A DNA stretch of 64,000 nucleotides, from contig NZ_AJHJ01000018.1 of NCBI RefSeq assembly GCF_000257645.1, positions 17,410 through 81,409 of the forward strand, written 5' to 3'. The notes under the pieces are model-generated. The model made no database searches. It was not told the origin of the DNA and was given only the letters and a program-made list of their open reading frames with translations. A program made the translations under genes and the position numbers. The stretch's first letter is position 1, and each line of letters starts with the position of its first letter. Positions 1-12,473 of the stretch are shown here, piece by piece. Origin of the DNA: Serratia sp. M24T3. Lineage in GTDB: Bacteria; Pseudomonadota; Gammaproteobacteria; Enterobacterales; Enterobacteriaceae.

Positions 1-299
1 CCTGTTTTGAGCTAAACAAACTCATCGCTGTGCTTTTGACGTTTTTCAGATAGCAGACAGCAAACCTAACTACGTTGTTGATGATGTAGATCAACTAAAG
101 CCAGGCACCAAGCGGCCTGACAAAACAGATTTAAGCCAAATTACCCTCTGTAAAAAGGACACTTTAGGTCATTCATACCACTATTAACGCACTTCATTCC
201 ACTTCAAAGGCATCTCATGCCTGAATCGATTCATGTCCTCAAATAAGACTTATCATAACGCCAATCTAATTGAATCAATCTCGCTCGGGAGAACCCACT
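1..299. other. Left-edge noncoding stretch
   Basis: I see no convincing gene in these bases. They contain the upstream region of the transporter that starts at 300. Its ribosome binding site is a GGGAG-type sequence about 8 bases before that ATG. No clear operator or terminator was recognised. Confidence 0.5.
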
Positions 300-1562
300 A
301 TGAGTGATAAATCAGGCCTTAAAAAAGCGGCCGTCCAGCAAAGCGCTGCGATACCCAATCATAATCGCACCCGCTGGTTTACCTTGTTTGGTACCATTAT
401 CACCATGTTTGCACTCGGCTCGGTTTATACCTGGAGCCTGTTCAACGGGCAGCTTTCCGCCAAACTCGATGAACCCATCAGCCGCGTTGCCTTCTCATTC
501 GGTTTATTAAGCCTGGGCCTGGCCGTAGCCTCTTCTGTCGCCGGTAAATTACAGGAACGCTTCGGGGTAAAAAAAGTCACCATCGCCTCAGGCATATTGA
601 TGGCCGTTGGATTCTTCCTCACCGCCCACTCGACGAATCTCGTGATGCTTTACCTCAGCGCAGGCGTGCTGGTCGGTCTGGCCGATGGTGCCGGTTACCT
701 GATGTCCCTTTCGAACTGTGTAAAATGGTTCCCGGAACGCAAAGGCGTGGTTTCAGCCTGTGCCATTGGCGCCTACGGTTTTGGCAGCCTGGGATTTAAG
801 TTTATCTGTGGCTACCTGTTAAGCATCGGCACGCTGGAACATACCTTTATTATCTGGGGTTTGTTAGCGATGACGATGGTGATTATCGGCGGCCTGATGA
901 TGACCGACGCACCAAAACAGCAAGCCAGAATGATTGACAATCACCAGGAGCAGCCGCGTGATTTCAGCCTGGCCGAAGCCATTCGCGTCCCACAGTATTG
1001 GATGCTGGCGCTGATGTTTTTGACTGCCTGCATGAGCGGACTGTATGTCATTGGGGTGGCCAAAGATATTGGCCAAGGACTGGTGCATCTCAGCGCGATG
1101 ACCGCTGCCAACGCCGTTACCGTTATTGCTATCGCCAATCTTAGCGGTCGCCTGGTTCTCGGCGTGCTTTCAGACAAAATGGCGCGTATTCGAGTGATCT
1201 CGTTAGCTCAGGTTATCTCTCTGATTGGCATGAGTATTATGCTATTTACTCATATGAATGAAACGTCGTTCTATGTTTCCGTAGCCTGCGTAGCCTTTAG
1301 CTTTGGCGGCACGATCACCGTCTATCCTTCATTGGTCAGCGATTTCTTCGGCCTTAACAATCTGACCAAGAACTATGGCCTGCTTTATCTCGGGTTTGGC
1401 GTCGGCAGTGTTTTAGGCTCATTGATTGCCTCAATCTTTGGCGGCTTTGCCATAACCTTTAGCTTCATTACCGTGCTATTAATTATCTCACTCGCGATTT
1501 CTGCCACGATTCGCCTACCGAATAAAGAAATCGAGGAGCAAAATACGCTCCAACATGTGTAG
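300..1562 (+). CDS. OFA-family MFS transporter (oxalate/formate-antiporter type)
   Basis: This gene encodes a 420-residue inner-membrane transporter of the major facilitator superfamily. The first helix contains FALGSVYTWSLFN and is followed by an early loop with QERFGVKK, typical of the OFA (oxalate/formate antiporter-like) group that includes E. coli YhjX. Around 12 hydrophobic segments can be counted across its length, with a hydrophilic central loop near residues 205-225 (DAPKQQARMIDNHQEQPRD). The ATG at 300 is preferred over an in-frame TTG at 270 because GGGAG lies just upstream of it. The gene stands alone and ends at a strong terminator. The substrate cannot be read from sequence; a small monocarboxylate such as pyruvate or formate is a family-based guess. 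Confidence 0.85.
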   Translation: MSDKSGLKKAAVQQSAAIPNHNRTRWFTLFGTIITMFALGSVYTWSLFNGQLSAKLDEPISRVAFSFGLLSLGLAVASSVAGKLQERFGVKKVTIASGILMAVGFFLTAHSTNLVMLYLSAGVLVGLADGAGYLMSLSNCVKWFPERKGVVSACAIGAYGFGSLGFKFICGYLLSIGTLEHTFIIWGLLAMTMVIIGGLMMTDAPKQQARMIDNHQEQPRDFSLAEAIRVPQYWMLALMFLTACMSGLYVIGVAKDIGQGLVHLSAMTAANAVTVIAIANLSGRLVLGVLSDKMARIRVISLAQVISLIGMSIMLFTHMNETSFYVSVACVAFSFGGTITVYPSLVSDFFGLNNLTKNYGLLYLGFGVGSVLGSLIASIFGGFAITFSFITVLLIISLAISATIRLPNKEIEEQNTLQHV

Positions 1563-1592
1563 ACCCTTGTTCTGATCCTTTCTGCATGATCA

Positions 1593-1618
1593 ACGGGAGC
1601 CATGGCTCCCGTTTTTTA
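1593..1618 (+). terminator. Rho-independent terminator after the OFA transporter
   Basis: A perfect hairpin, ACGGGAGC-CATG-GCTCCCGT, is followed by a run of T residues. It lies about 30 bases after the transporter stop codon. Confidence 0.85.
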
Positions 1619-1733
1619 TTGCCAGCCTCACAGCCTCTACACAAGCAAGCAGACAATCAAACTCCCAACACCTCATGGCCAGCTCATGCCAGGTGAACAG
1701 GCGTTAACCTTAAGATTCTCGGACATACCTAAA

Positions 1734-1988
1734 ATGACCAGCAGTAAAGTTCTACTCGCAGCAATGGTGCTTGCGGGCGCAGCATTCGGCACACAGGCTT
1801 CAGAAATTCCAATGAACACCAGTTCACAGCCTTGCGTTGAGCATTCATCATTTAACAATGTTGCGGATGCTCGCGATATGATGACCTCACCACAGCGCCC
1901 GGCTCATCAGTCGGCGACGCATTGCCTGACCAGTATCCAAAACAGCAACAGCAATAAGCTTTTTGGCAATAACGAGCTGTTTAAATAA
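1734..1988 (+). CDS. Small exported protein, unknown function
   Basis: An 84-residue ORF starts at the ATG at 1734 with a clear signal peptide: MTSSK, a hydrophobic core VLLAAMVLAGAAFG, and a likely cleavage after TQA (about residue 22). The mature part is about 60 residues, polar and rich in Ser, Asn and His, with two cysteines (QPCVEH and THCLTS) that could form a disulfide in the periplasm. The longer in-frame reading from 1602 starts inside the upstream terminator and is not credible. The ribosome binding site is weak. I do not recognise the family. The signal peptide is the main support for it being a real gene. Confidence 0.6.
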   Translation: MTSSKVLLAAMVLAGAAFGTQASEIPMNTSSQPCVEHSSFNNVADARDMMTSPQRPAHQSATHCLTSIQNSNSNKLFGNNELFK

Positions 1989-2506
1989 CAACCTATTAGT
2001 TGCTTATCCTGAATCAGTAATGATTAACTGATTCAGGTCCATCAATACCGTTATTAACTCCGCAAATGCATTCCAATATTGCCCGTAAGGCAGTTTCTAC
2101 CTGTTGAGAAACAGAGTTTTAAATCAAATTTCCAGCCGCTATGGCCATCATTATAAGAAACCAAAAAATCTAATTTAATAATATTCATCTTAGAGTGAAA
2201 CTTGGCAATTCAAGGGAAATAAGGATTATGCTACTCTCTTGCCTGAATTTTTAAGCATGAAGCATGGCCTGAGCAATGAATAAAATTTTGATTAATCTAT
2301 ATATTTACCAGCAGCCCGTATCTTTATCGAACATGAAAGAAATTAGCCATATATTCAGCCATAGGTTATCAGAATCACGGACATTCATACTGCTCGTGAG
2401 TATCATCCCGCTATCCAAATTCTGTCTCATTAGTATGATGCCAGTTTTTAATATTGTGACTCAGTCTCTCGCAAGAGATGATTAAATTTTGTTCACCAGA
2501 GGTTTT
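1989..2506. other. Noncoding stretch before sdaC, with one hairpin
   Basis: This AT-rich stretch holds a perfect 11-bp inverted repeat at 2008-2037 (CCTGAATCAGT and ACTGATTCAGG around an 8-base loop). It lies just after the small exported gene and may end its transcript, although no T-run follows. A 69-codon open frame at 2276-2485 lacks a ribosome binding site and convincing composition, so I do not call it a gene. The remainder is the sdaC promoter region. Confidence 0.5.
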
Positions 2507-3799
2507 ATGAGTAATTCTCAAGTTGACGTACTTGCCACGGAAAATACCGACGAAACAGGTGCATGGCGCAAAACGGATACCACATGGATGCTGGGACTGT
2601 ACGGAACGGCAATAGGCGCGGGCGTGCTGTTTTTGCCAATTAACGCTGGGATTGGTGGACTTATCCCGCTGATTATCATGGTTATTCTTGCGTTCCCCAT
2701 GACATTTTATGCCCACCGTGGACTAACACGCTTCGTATTGTCCGGGAAGAATGCAGGGCAGAATATTACCGACGTTGTAGAAGAACATTTCGGTATTACC
2801 GCAGGTAAACTAATTACCTTGCTCTATTTCTTCGCTATTTTCCCGATATTATTGGTTTATAGCGTAGCTATTACCAACACTGTCGAAAGTTTCATCACCC
2901 ATCAAATGCATCTGCCTGCTCCACCGCGAGCGATATTAGCGCTAGTGCTGATTCTGGCATTAATGACACTGGTTCACTTTGGTGAGCACCTTATTGTTAA
3001 AACAATGAGTGTTCTTGTTTATCCATTTGTTGTTGTGCTGATGGCGTTAGCGCTTTACCTTATTCCGCACTGGAATGCCTCTATTTTTGAGCACGCTCCA
3101 GCGGCAACTGGAGGTACTGGTAATGGCATGCTGATGACCCTGTGGCTGGTTATTCCAGTGATGGTTTTCTCGTTTAACCATTCGCCAATTATCTCATCAT
3201 TTGCCGTCGCAAAACGTAAAGAATATGGCGACGATGCCGAGAGAAAATGCTCTAAAATCCTGACCTTCAGTACTTTGATGATGGTTGTAACGGTGATGTT
3301 CTTCGTGTTCAGCTGCGTGCTGAGCCTCTCCCCGGCGGACCTGATGGAGGCCAAAAATCAGAACATCTCGATTCTGTCCTATCTGGCCAACCATTTCCAA
3401 ACGCCGGTAATTGCCTATATCGCGCCAGTAATTGCCTTCATCGCCATTACCAAGTCGTTTCTGGGTCATTACCTGGGTGCTCGCGAAGGTTTTAACGGTA
3501 TCGTGAGCCAATCGCTGCGCAGCCGTGGCAAAAACATTTCTCTGCCGAAAATGAACCGCATAACCGCAGTATTTATGCTGGTTTCGACCTGGGCCATCTC
3601 TACCTTGAATCCAAGCATTTTAGGAATGATTGAAACCCTGGGCGGCCCAATTATCGCCATGTTGCTTTTCCTCATGCCGATGTATGCAATCCGCAAAGTT
3701 CCGGCAATGAGAAAATACAGCGGCCATATCAGCAACGGTTTCATTGTTATTGTGGGTTTAGTTGCGATGTCGGCAATTGTTTATAGCCTGTTCGGCTGA
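2507..3799 (+). CDS. sdaC: Serine transporter SdaC (HAAAP family)
   Basis: The product is a 430-residue inner-membrane amino acid:proton symporter of the hydroxy/aromatic amino acid permease family, matching the usual SdaC length (429 in E. coli). Features include an N-terminal soluble stretch of about 25 residues (TDETGAWRKTDTTWMLGL), the first-helix motif GTAIGAGVLFLPI, a loop with NHSPIISSFAVAKR and about 11 membrane segments. The start at 2507 has AGAGG a few bases upstream; the frame is open from 2489 without a better start. In many enterobacteria sdaC is followed by the serine deaminase gene sdaB, but here a terminator follows directly, so it is monocistronic. It probably imports L-serine; another hydroxy amino acid cannot be excluded. 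Confidence 0.88.
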   Translation: MSNSQVDVLATENTDETGAWRKTDTTWMLGLYGTAIGAGVLFLPINAGIGGLIPLIIMVILAFPMTFYAHRGLTRFVLSGKNAGQNITDVVEEHFGITAGKLITLLYFFAIFPILLVYSVAITNTVESFITHQMHLPAPPRAILALVLILALMTLVHFGEHLIVKTMSVLVYPFVVVLMALALYLIPHWNASIFEHAPAATGGTGNGMLMTLWLVIPVMVFSFNHSPIISSFAVAKRKEYGDDAERKCSKILTFSTLMMVVTVMFFVFSCVLSLSPADLMEAKNQNISILSYLANHFQTPVIAYIAPVIAFIAITKSFLGHYLGAREGFNGIVSQSLRSRGKNISLPKMNRITAVFMLVSTWAISTLNPSILGMIETLGGPIIAMLLFLMPMYAIRKVPAMRKYSGHISNGFIVIVGLVAMSAIVYSLFG

Positions 3800-3838
3800 T
3801 CAATTACCACTGCTGCATAGTCGCGGCTGGTTACTCGA

Positions 3839-3866
3839 GGCTTACCCTGAAAAGTAAGCCTTTTTT
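3839..3866 (+). terminator. Rho-independent terminator of sdaC
   Basis: The inverted repeat GGCTTAC...GTAAGCC with an 8-base loop is followed by six T residues. It lies 40 bases after the sdaC stop. Confidence 0.88.
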
Positions 3867-3954
3867 AATCGCTAATACAAATGTTGGAAGGTAAAGACGG
3901 CGCTTTACACATCGATTCTAAAACTTACCTGACGATGACAAAACCATACATTGG

Positions 3955-4086
3955 CTTTGGTATCTTAAACCCATCGAGAGAAAGTGATGTCCCTGTGTAA
4001 ATCTGTAGAACCCTGTAGAAACCCTGTTGTGTAGAAACCCTGTAGTACCCCTGTTATTTGCCCGCCTCTGAGCGGGCTTTTTTTTT
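3955..4086 (+). ncRNA. Candidate small RNA with five CCCTG motifs
   Basis: Between sdaC and the racemase gene, CCCTG occurs at 3991, 4011, 4022, 4038 and 4049, mostly inside a degenerate repeat of the form TGTAGAAACCCTG. The stretch ends in GCCCGC-CTCTGA-GCGGGC followed by nine T residues, the kind of 3' end that Hfq-dependent RNAs carry. The single-stranded C-rich motifs could pair with G-rich ribosome binding sites. The 5' end is a guess: a weak -35/-10-like pair lies around 3928-3955. I do not recognise a named family. The sequence has no open frame of note. Confidence 0.5.
4060..4086 (+). terminator. Rho-independent terminator of the candidate sRNA
   Basis: A perfect 6-bp GC-only stem (GCCCGC / GCGGGC) with loop CTCTGA is followed by nine T residues. 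No protein gene ends just upstream, which implies that some short transcript does. Confidence 0.85.
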
Positions 4087-4152
4087 GCCTGCTTTTCAGT
4101 GAAAACCGAGCCCTTTCTGTTCAGAGTAATTTTAGTAAACTACAGACGGCAA

Positions 4153-4179
4153 AAAGCCCTGTTGATCAGACAGGGCTTT
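4153..4179. terminator. Bidirectional terminator-like hairpin
   Basis: AAAGCCCTG and CAGGGCTTT form a 9-bp stem around a 9-base loop, with an A-run on one side and T-rich sequence on the other. It could end transcripts from either side, including the minus-strand racemase transcript. Confidence 0.55.
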
Positions 4180-4195
4180 CTATTTATCCCCTTTC

Positions 4196-4239
4196 CCGGC
4201 GCTTATCTCCGGCACTCGTTTTAAACGGTGTTAGCTCTG
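4196..4239. repeat. Dispersed 44-base repeat, copy 1
   Basis: This block matches 32364-32407 at 40 of 44 positions, and the first 23 bases (CCGGCGCTTATCTCCGGCAC then TCG) are identical. Both copies are intergenic. I do not recognise a named repeat family. Confidence 0.7.
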
Positions 4240-4346
4240 CAAGGCGATGAAGTGATAATACGCTTTTGTCGGAACAAGAATTAACAATTCTTGCTCTGCT
4301 AATAGTAACCTACATTATTATCACTTCAGCCTGATGAAAACAGCAC

Positions 4347-5018
4347 TCAACGCTTAAGCAATTTTTTTACTGCCAGTCCTGCAGCAAGCACCGGGTTTAT
4401 TATCGCTATAGAAGTATAAGGAGCCACCAGCGCCGCCACATCCGTTGTCGCCATGCCGGTACAAGCTAAAGCAATGACTTTTGCCCCATCTTTCTCACAG
4501 GCCAGTACCGCTTCGATAATAGCCGCTTTGCCATCCTCGGTATGGATATCGTGCGTATTGTTCACGCCTTTTGGCTGGCGATAGGTGCGCAGCCGGTCAT
4601 GCAGAACTTCGTAGAATATTGCCGGTGCTCGAGGTTCGATACCAATTGCCCCGACACTTTGGCTAACAGTTAGCGCTTGCTCACAACAGGCTTGTCCGAC
4701 CCCGACGACCGGTATGCTCAGCAGTTGGCGCAGCTGTTTAACCGCCGGATCCGAGGCGCAGCTTACCAGCAAAATATCGTAGTTTTTTTGCAGCTCAAGT
4801 CCCATAGCAACCAGCTTAGGCACTGCCAGCTCAAACGTTTTGGCATCGTGAATGCCATCATATTGATCCGCAAGGCAATAAGTCGTCATCGCCAATTCAG
4901 GCTGTTCAGCAATAATCAGCTGTTGATGGATATCCAGAAAACTCTGGTCCTCAGAGGTCACAACGCGAATTAATGCCACGCGCGCCTTGGTTTCTTGTTG
5001 GAGTAATTTTTCTGTCAT
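4347..5018 (-). CDS. Aspartate/glutamate/hydantoin racemase-family protein
   Basis: The product is a 223-residue cytoplasmic protein. The two catalytic cysteines of the Asp/Glu racemase fold are visible: VSCASDP near residue 87 and ALACTGM near residue 188. The spacing and length suit the hydantoin-racemase side of the family. The reaction is probably cofactor-independent racemisation of an amino acid or hydantoin, but the substrate is not readable. It lies 97 bases downstream of bglB on the same strand, so it may be the last gene of that operon or separate. An inverted GGTAC/GTACC pair in the gap could form a weak terminator. GGGGAAA precedes the ATG at 5018. Confidence 0.78.
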   Translation of the reverse strand: MTEKLLQQETKARVALIRVVTSEDQSFLDIHQQLIIAEQPELAMTTYCLADQYDGIHDAKTFELAVPKLVAMGLELQKNYDILLVSCASDPAVKQLRQLLSIPVVGVGQACCEQALTVSQSVGAIGIEPRAPAIFYEVLHDRLRTYRQPKGVNNTHDIHTEDGKAAIIEAVLACEKDGAKVIALACTGMATTDVAALVAPYTSIAIINPVLAAGLAVKKLLKR

Positions 5019-5115
5019 GCTTATTTCCCCGGTTAAAACGCAAAAGGTACGGAGTTCAACCTGCTGCTCAGCGGGCCAAACCCTGTACCTTTATCACACA
5101 ATTTTCCGGATTACT

Positions 5116-8532
<3,417 letters not shown>

Positions 8533-8542
8533 TCAGGCCAAA

Positions 8543-8609
8543 AAAAACCTAAACCGATTTTTGGTTACGGGCCTAAAAGCGCCATAACAAAAAAATCGGT
8601 TTAGGTTTT
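8543..8609 (-). terminator. BglG-controlled terminator between bglG and bglF
   Basis: On the minus strand AAACCTAAACCGATTTTT pairs with AAAAATCGGTTTAGGTTT across about 30 bases, and T residues follow. The 5' arm overlaps the end of the antiterminator site, so the two structures exclude each other, as in the E. coli bgl operon. Confidence 0.88.
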
Positions 8610-8631
8610 GCCTGCTTACCAGTAACAATCC
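8604..8631 (-). promoter_or_regulatory. RAT site (BglG ribonucleic antiterminator)
   Basis: Read on the minus strand, this starts GGATTGTTACTGGTAAGCAG and ends GCAAAACC, matching the known BglG/LicT-family RAT with conserved GGATTGTTACT and GGCAAAACC parts. Dephospho- or suitably phosphorylated BglG dimer would bind here and stop the terminator from forming. Confidence 0.88.
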
Positions 8632-8720
8632 TAAGCTCTGATTTGCAGAATGCCCTGCTACAGGGGTTTACTCAAGGCCGTGTTTAATCGGTATTAAAAA
8701 TTTGTGAGCAATATCTCGAA

Positions 8721-9713
<993 letters not shown>

Positions 9714-9764
9714 TTATTGGCTGAAATTGGGGTAGGGTTTGCCTGTTTTAAACAGGAGGCTGAA

Positions 9765-10034
9765 ATGAGCGAAGAAAATTTATCCCAAAGAATCGATCAA
9801 CTGGAACGCGTTAACCGCGAACTGTTGGTTCAAGTGTCGGCAATGCGCATTTTATTTGGCAGCGTAGGCAACACGATGAACACAAAGTTTGAAAATAGCT
9901 TCACGACAGGGGTTAAAACCTTCGTTGAGCGTGAAAAAGAAGCGCTGAACGCCAGCGAAATGGAAGAAGCATCAAAGAAATTCCGCACAGATGTTCTGAA
10001 CTGCGTTTCGTCACTGCTGCCAACCGTACTGTAA
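9765..10034 (+). CDS. Small coiled-coil protein, unknown function
   Basis: The product is an 89-residue cytoplasmic protein. A heptad-rich N-terminus (LSQRIDQLERVNRELLVQVSAM, about residues 5-26) predicts a coiled coil, and the rest is mixed charged helix ending LSSLLPTVL. A textbook AGGAGG lies 7 bases before the ATG at 9765, so the longer frame from 9594 is not used. There is no signal peptide or membrane segment. It converges on the lipoprotein gene at 10094. The size and coiled coil resemble small anti-adaptor proteins such as IraP, but I see no specific match. Confidence 0.7.
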   Translation: MSEENLSQRIDQLERVNRELLVQVSAMRILFGSVGNTMNTKFENSFTTGVKTFVEREKEALNASEMEEASKKFRTDVLNCVSSLLPTVL

Positions 10035-10093
10035 AAGCACGGCTCGGCGAGACTATCCTGCATTGACAATCGTGCAGGATAGTCGCTTTCAGG

Positions 10094-11233
10094 CTAGCGC
10101 GACAGACAACGTTCACGACGCTGATCGACCCGCTGGGCAAACCAGGCTGTCGTCAGATTACGTGTAATTTTCGGGCTGTTAAGTTCAATTGCCGGCAGCA
10201 TTTCACGCGGTACTGGCTTGCCAGCCGTTTTATCTGCTAAAGCGAAGACCTGCTTCCAGGTCGGGGTTTGCTCGAAATCAATCGACTCTCCCTGCTTCAA
10301 ATCTCGTGATATCTCCGAGTCACTGAGATCCAGCCTTTTACCCAATTTTCGCACCGCCATCTCAGTTTTTCCCGGCGTGTCGCTATAGCTGACTACATCG
10401 CCGTCCAATGCTAGCAGGACGCCAGTCAAACGGTGTACTTGCTGCTGGAAGGCCGCGTTGCGACTGGCATAAAAACCTGCGTTGTAATCCACAAAGCGGT
10501 AAAGAGGCTCGGTGTAATGTGTCGGATATCCCAACAAATGAGCGATACCAAAGTACACACCGCCGCGACGAGTAAAAACTTCCTGACGGACGGTGCCGTC
10601 GATTTTATAAGGATAACCACGGGCTTTGCTTTCGGCAAAAGCAATACTGACCTGCATTGGACCACCTGTGTGCACCGGATTCAGGTTACCAAACAGTTGT
10701 TGACCCATCGGTACCATGCCAATGAAATCATCGAATATCGCACTTAACTCTTTTTCGCTACGAACGTTATCCAGACGATCGCTGTAAGATTTACCGTTAG
10801 GGGAATTGATTTTCAGGGCGGTATGCACCACGAATGCAGGGATATGCACCTCACCCGCTCGACGATCGATCTCTTTCCAGGCGATCTTACCGAGTCCGGG
10901 GATCGGTGCATTGACGTTGAAATTAGATTCCTGCTCGGTTACCGCCAAAACGGCACAAATGTTTTCTTTTGAAGGATCAATATCCTGCGCACTAAAAGCC
11001 GTACTGATATCCTTGGCCCAACCCTGCTTGTCAGATACATAGGGTGGCATCAGGCTGGCGATATCAGCACGAACTTCCTGCGGACTTTTGTTACTTACAG
11101 GCGCTTTATGTGAGCTGCAACCTGCTAACAATGTCATTAGCAGCATGCCAGCCAAAGGCACAGCCTGAAACTTTTGCTTAAAAAGCTTCGGCCGCGAAGT
11201 GGTGAAAGGTAATACGGCAATGTTAGGCGTCAT
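10094..11233 (-). CDS. yaiW: YaiW-like outer-membrane lipoprotein (DUF1615)
   Basis: The product is a 379-residue lipoprotein. A long basic N-region precedes a hydrophobic core and lipobox LLAGC, giving lipidated Cys39; Ser at +2 predicts outer-membrane sorting. The body fits the DUF1615 family, with motifs such as CAVLAVTEQESNFNVNAP, NPVHTGGPMQVSIAFAES and RRGGVYFGIAHLLGYP. In E. coli YaiW is a surface-exposed lipoprotein encoded next to the peptide importer sbmA; no sbmA is found here. A catalytic role is possible because the EQESNF segment recalls lytic transglycosylases, but this is inference. AGGGA precedes the ATG at 11233. Confidence 0.82.
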   Translation of the reverse strand: MTPNIAVLPFTTSRPKLFKQKFQAVPLAGMLLMTLLAGCSSHKAPVSNKSPQEVRADIASLMPPYVSDKQGWAKDISTAFSAQDIDPSKENICAVLAVTEQESNFNVNAPIPGLGKIAWKEIDRRAGEVHIPAFVVHTALKINSPNGKSYSDRLDNVRSEKELSAIFDDFIGMVPMGQQLFGNLNPVHTGGPMQVSIAFAESKARGYPYKIDGTVRQEVFTRRGGVYFGIAHLLGYPTHYTEPLYRFVDYNAGFYASRNAAFQQQVHRLTGVLLALDGDVVSYSDTPGKTEMAVRKLGKRLDLSDSEISRDLKQGESIDFEQTPTWKQVFALADKTAGKPVPREMLPAIELNSPKITRNLTTAWFAQRVDQRRERCLSR

Positions 11234-11322
11234 CAGGTCCCTGAATAATCAAATCAATCTACTGCTCAATTATTCACAGATTAACCCGCAACAACCAGCT
11301 TTAATCTCACAGGTTCCACTGA

Positions 11323-12303
11323 TTAAGCCGCCAGCTCGGAGTAATAGCTCAATACTTCACAGCCGACTCCCACTTCAGGGGTAGCGATTACCTTGCGTTG
11401 AGCAATATCGATGATACTTACTGTCCCGTCTTTTTCATTAGCAATCAGCAGCCGTTTATTATCCGGGCTAAAGCAGCCATCCATCGGTTTATTGCCCACG
11501 CTAAAGCAGGCAATTTCGTTAAGCTCCCCGTCGAATAAGGTAGCCACTGGTTCCTGATCGCCAATTGCAATTAAAAACTCACCTCCCTGGCTAAAGCGGA
11601 CGATTTGCGCGCCTTTTTTATGTCCACGTAGAGGAATGTTTTTTATAATTTTATGTGTTTTGCTATTAATAACAATCAGCTCAGGTTTGTCAGCATTACT
11701 GGTTATTATTGACCTGCTATGAGGAGCTGCAGCAATACCATTAACAGCGCCCGGCATGGCAATATTATCAATTACTTTTCCTTTATTATCGGCTAATTCA
11801 ACCACTGTTACGCTGGCATCCTCCTCATTATCGGTGAACAGTTTATCGCCCTGCGGGGTGATGCTCAGGCGATGAGTATTAGTAGAGGGAACCTTAATTT
11901 CTCGGACTATTTTATCTGTCACCGGATCGATTACCACAATGGTGGCACTGTTTTCACAGCATAAATAAACCTTACCGTCGTTGCCTAATCGACCGGTATG
12001 CGGGGATTCCAGTGGGCTAAGATCAATAAAGCCGCTAAGCTCGCGTTTGCTGAGATCTATCACGGCAATCTGATGCTGGGGATGCGGATTATCGCCATGG
12101 ATCCCGTCACCAAATATCGGAACATACGCTTTGTTATGCTGTGGAATAATAAGCAACTCGTGAGGATTAGGTGGGAAACCGGTTAAAGTCTTTTCGACCT
12201 TTAGCGTATCTGCGTTAAGGAATAAAACTTTACCACCTTGCTTATCGACGGCAATAATACCGTAATTTCTTTTATTAATTTCTGAATCATCTGAGTACAA
12301 CAT
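11323..12303 (-). CDS. YVTN-type beta-propeller protein
   Basis: The product is a 326-residue protein built of repeated beta-propeller blades, each with a form like IAVIDLSKRE, IVVIDPVTDKIVREI, LIVINSKTHKIIKNI or VSIIDIAQRKVIAT. This is the pattern of YncE/YVTN seven-bladed propellers. There is no signal peptide, so unlike YncE it would be cytoplasmic unless exported by another route. Known relatives bind DNA or proteins or act as accessory factors; the partner here is unknown. It is upstream of the lipoprotein gene on the same strand with a 90-base gap and may share a transcript with it. Confidence 0.75.
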   Translation of the reverse strand: MLYSDDSEINKRNYGIIAVDKQGGKVLFLNADTLKVEKTLTGFPPNPHELLIIPQHNKAYVPIFGDGIHGDNPHPQHQIAVIDLSKRELSGFIDLSPLESPHTGRLGNDGKVYLCCENSATIVVIDPVTDKIVREIKVPSTNTHRLSITPQGDKLFTDNEEDASVTVVELADNKGKVIDNIAMPGAVNGIAAAPHSRSIITSNADKPELIVINSKTHKIIKNIPLRGHKKGAQIVRFSQGGEFLIAIGDQEPVATLFDGELNEIACFSVGNKPMDGCFSPDNKRLLIANEKDGTVSIIDIAQRKVIATPEVGVGCEVLSYYSELAA

Positions 12304-12473
12304 ATCAACTCCGCGATATTTAAATAAGAGACGATAATGGCAGTTCTGTCTTCATACCATTGCTAAAAACCTATATTTTAAGGTTAGTCGCTTATTACCA
12401 TTATTGCGAAGTTGGTCACAGTCTAAAGGCATTATTCAGAGCAATCCGTTGCCTTACCAGTAGCCTGTCAAAG

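Larger units (their letters stand above)
3867..4346. other. Gene-poor stretch with sRNA candidate, hairpin and repeat
   Basis: No protein gene is seen in these 480 bases. They hold a candidate small RNA (3955-4086), a second terminator-like hairpin (4153-4179) and one copy of a dispersed 44-base repeat (4196-4239). Each is listed separately. Confidence 0.6.

Noticed and set aside
1602..1733. N-terminal extension of the small exported protein
   Set aside because: Its start codon lies inside the hairpin of the preceding terminator; the signal peptide begins at 1734.
2276..2485. 69-codon open frame before sdaC
   Set aside because: No ribosome binding site and no recognisable features. It lies in the sdaC upstream region.
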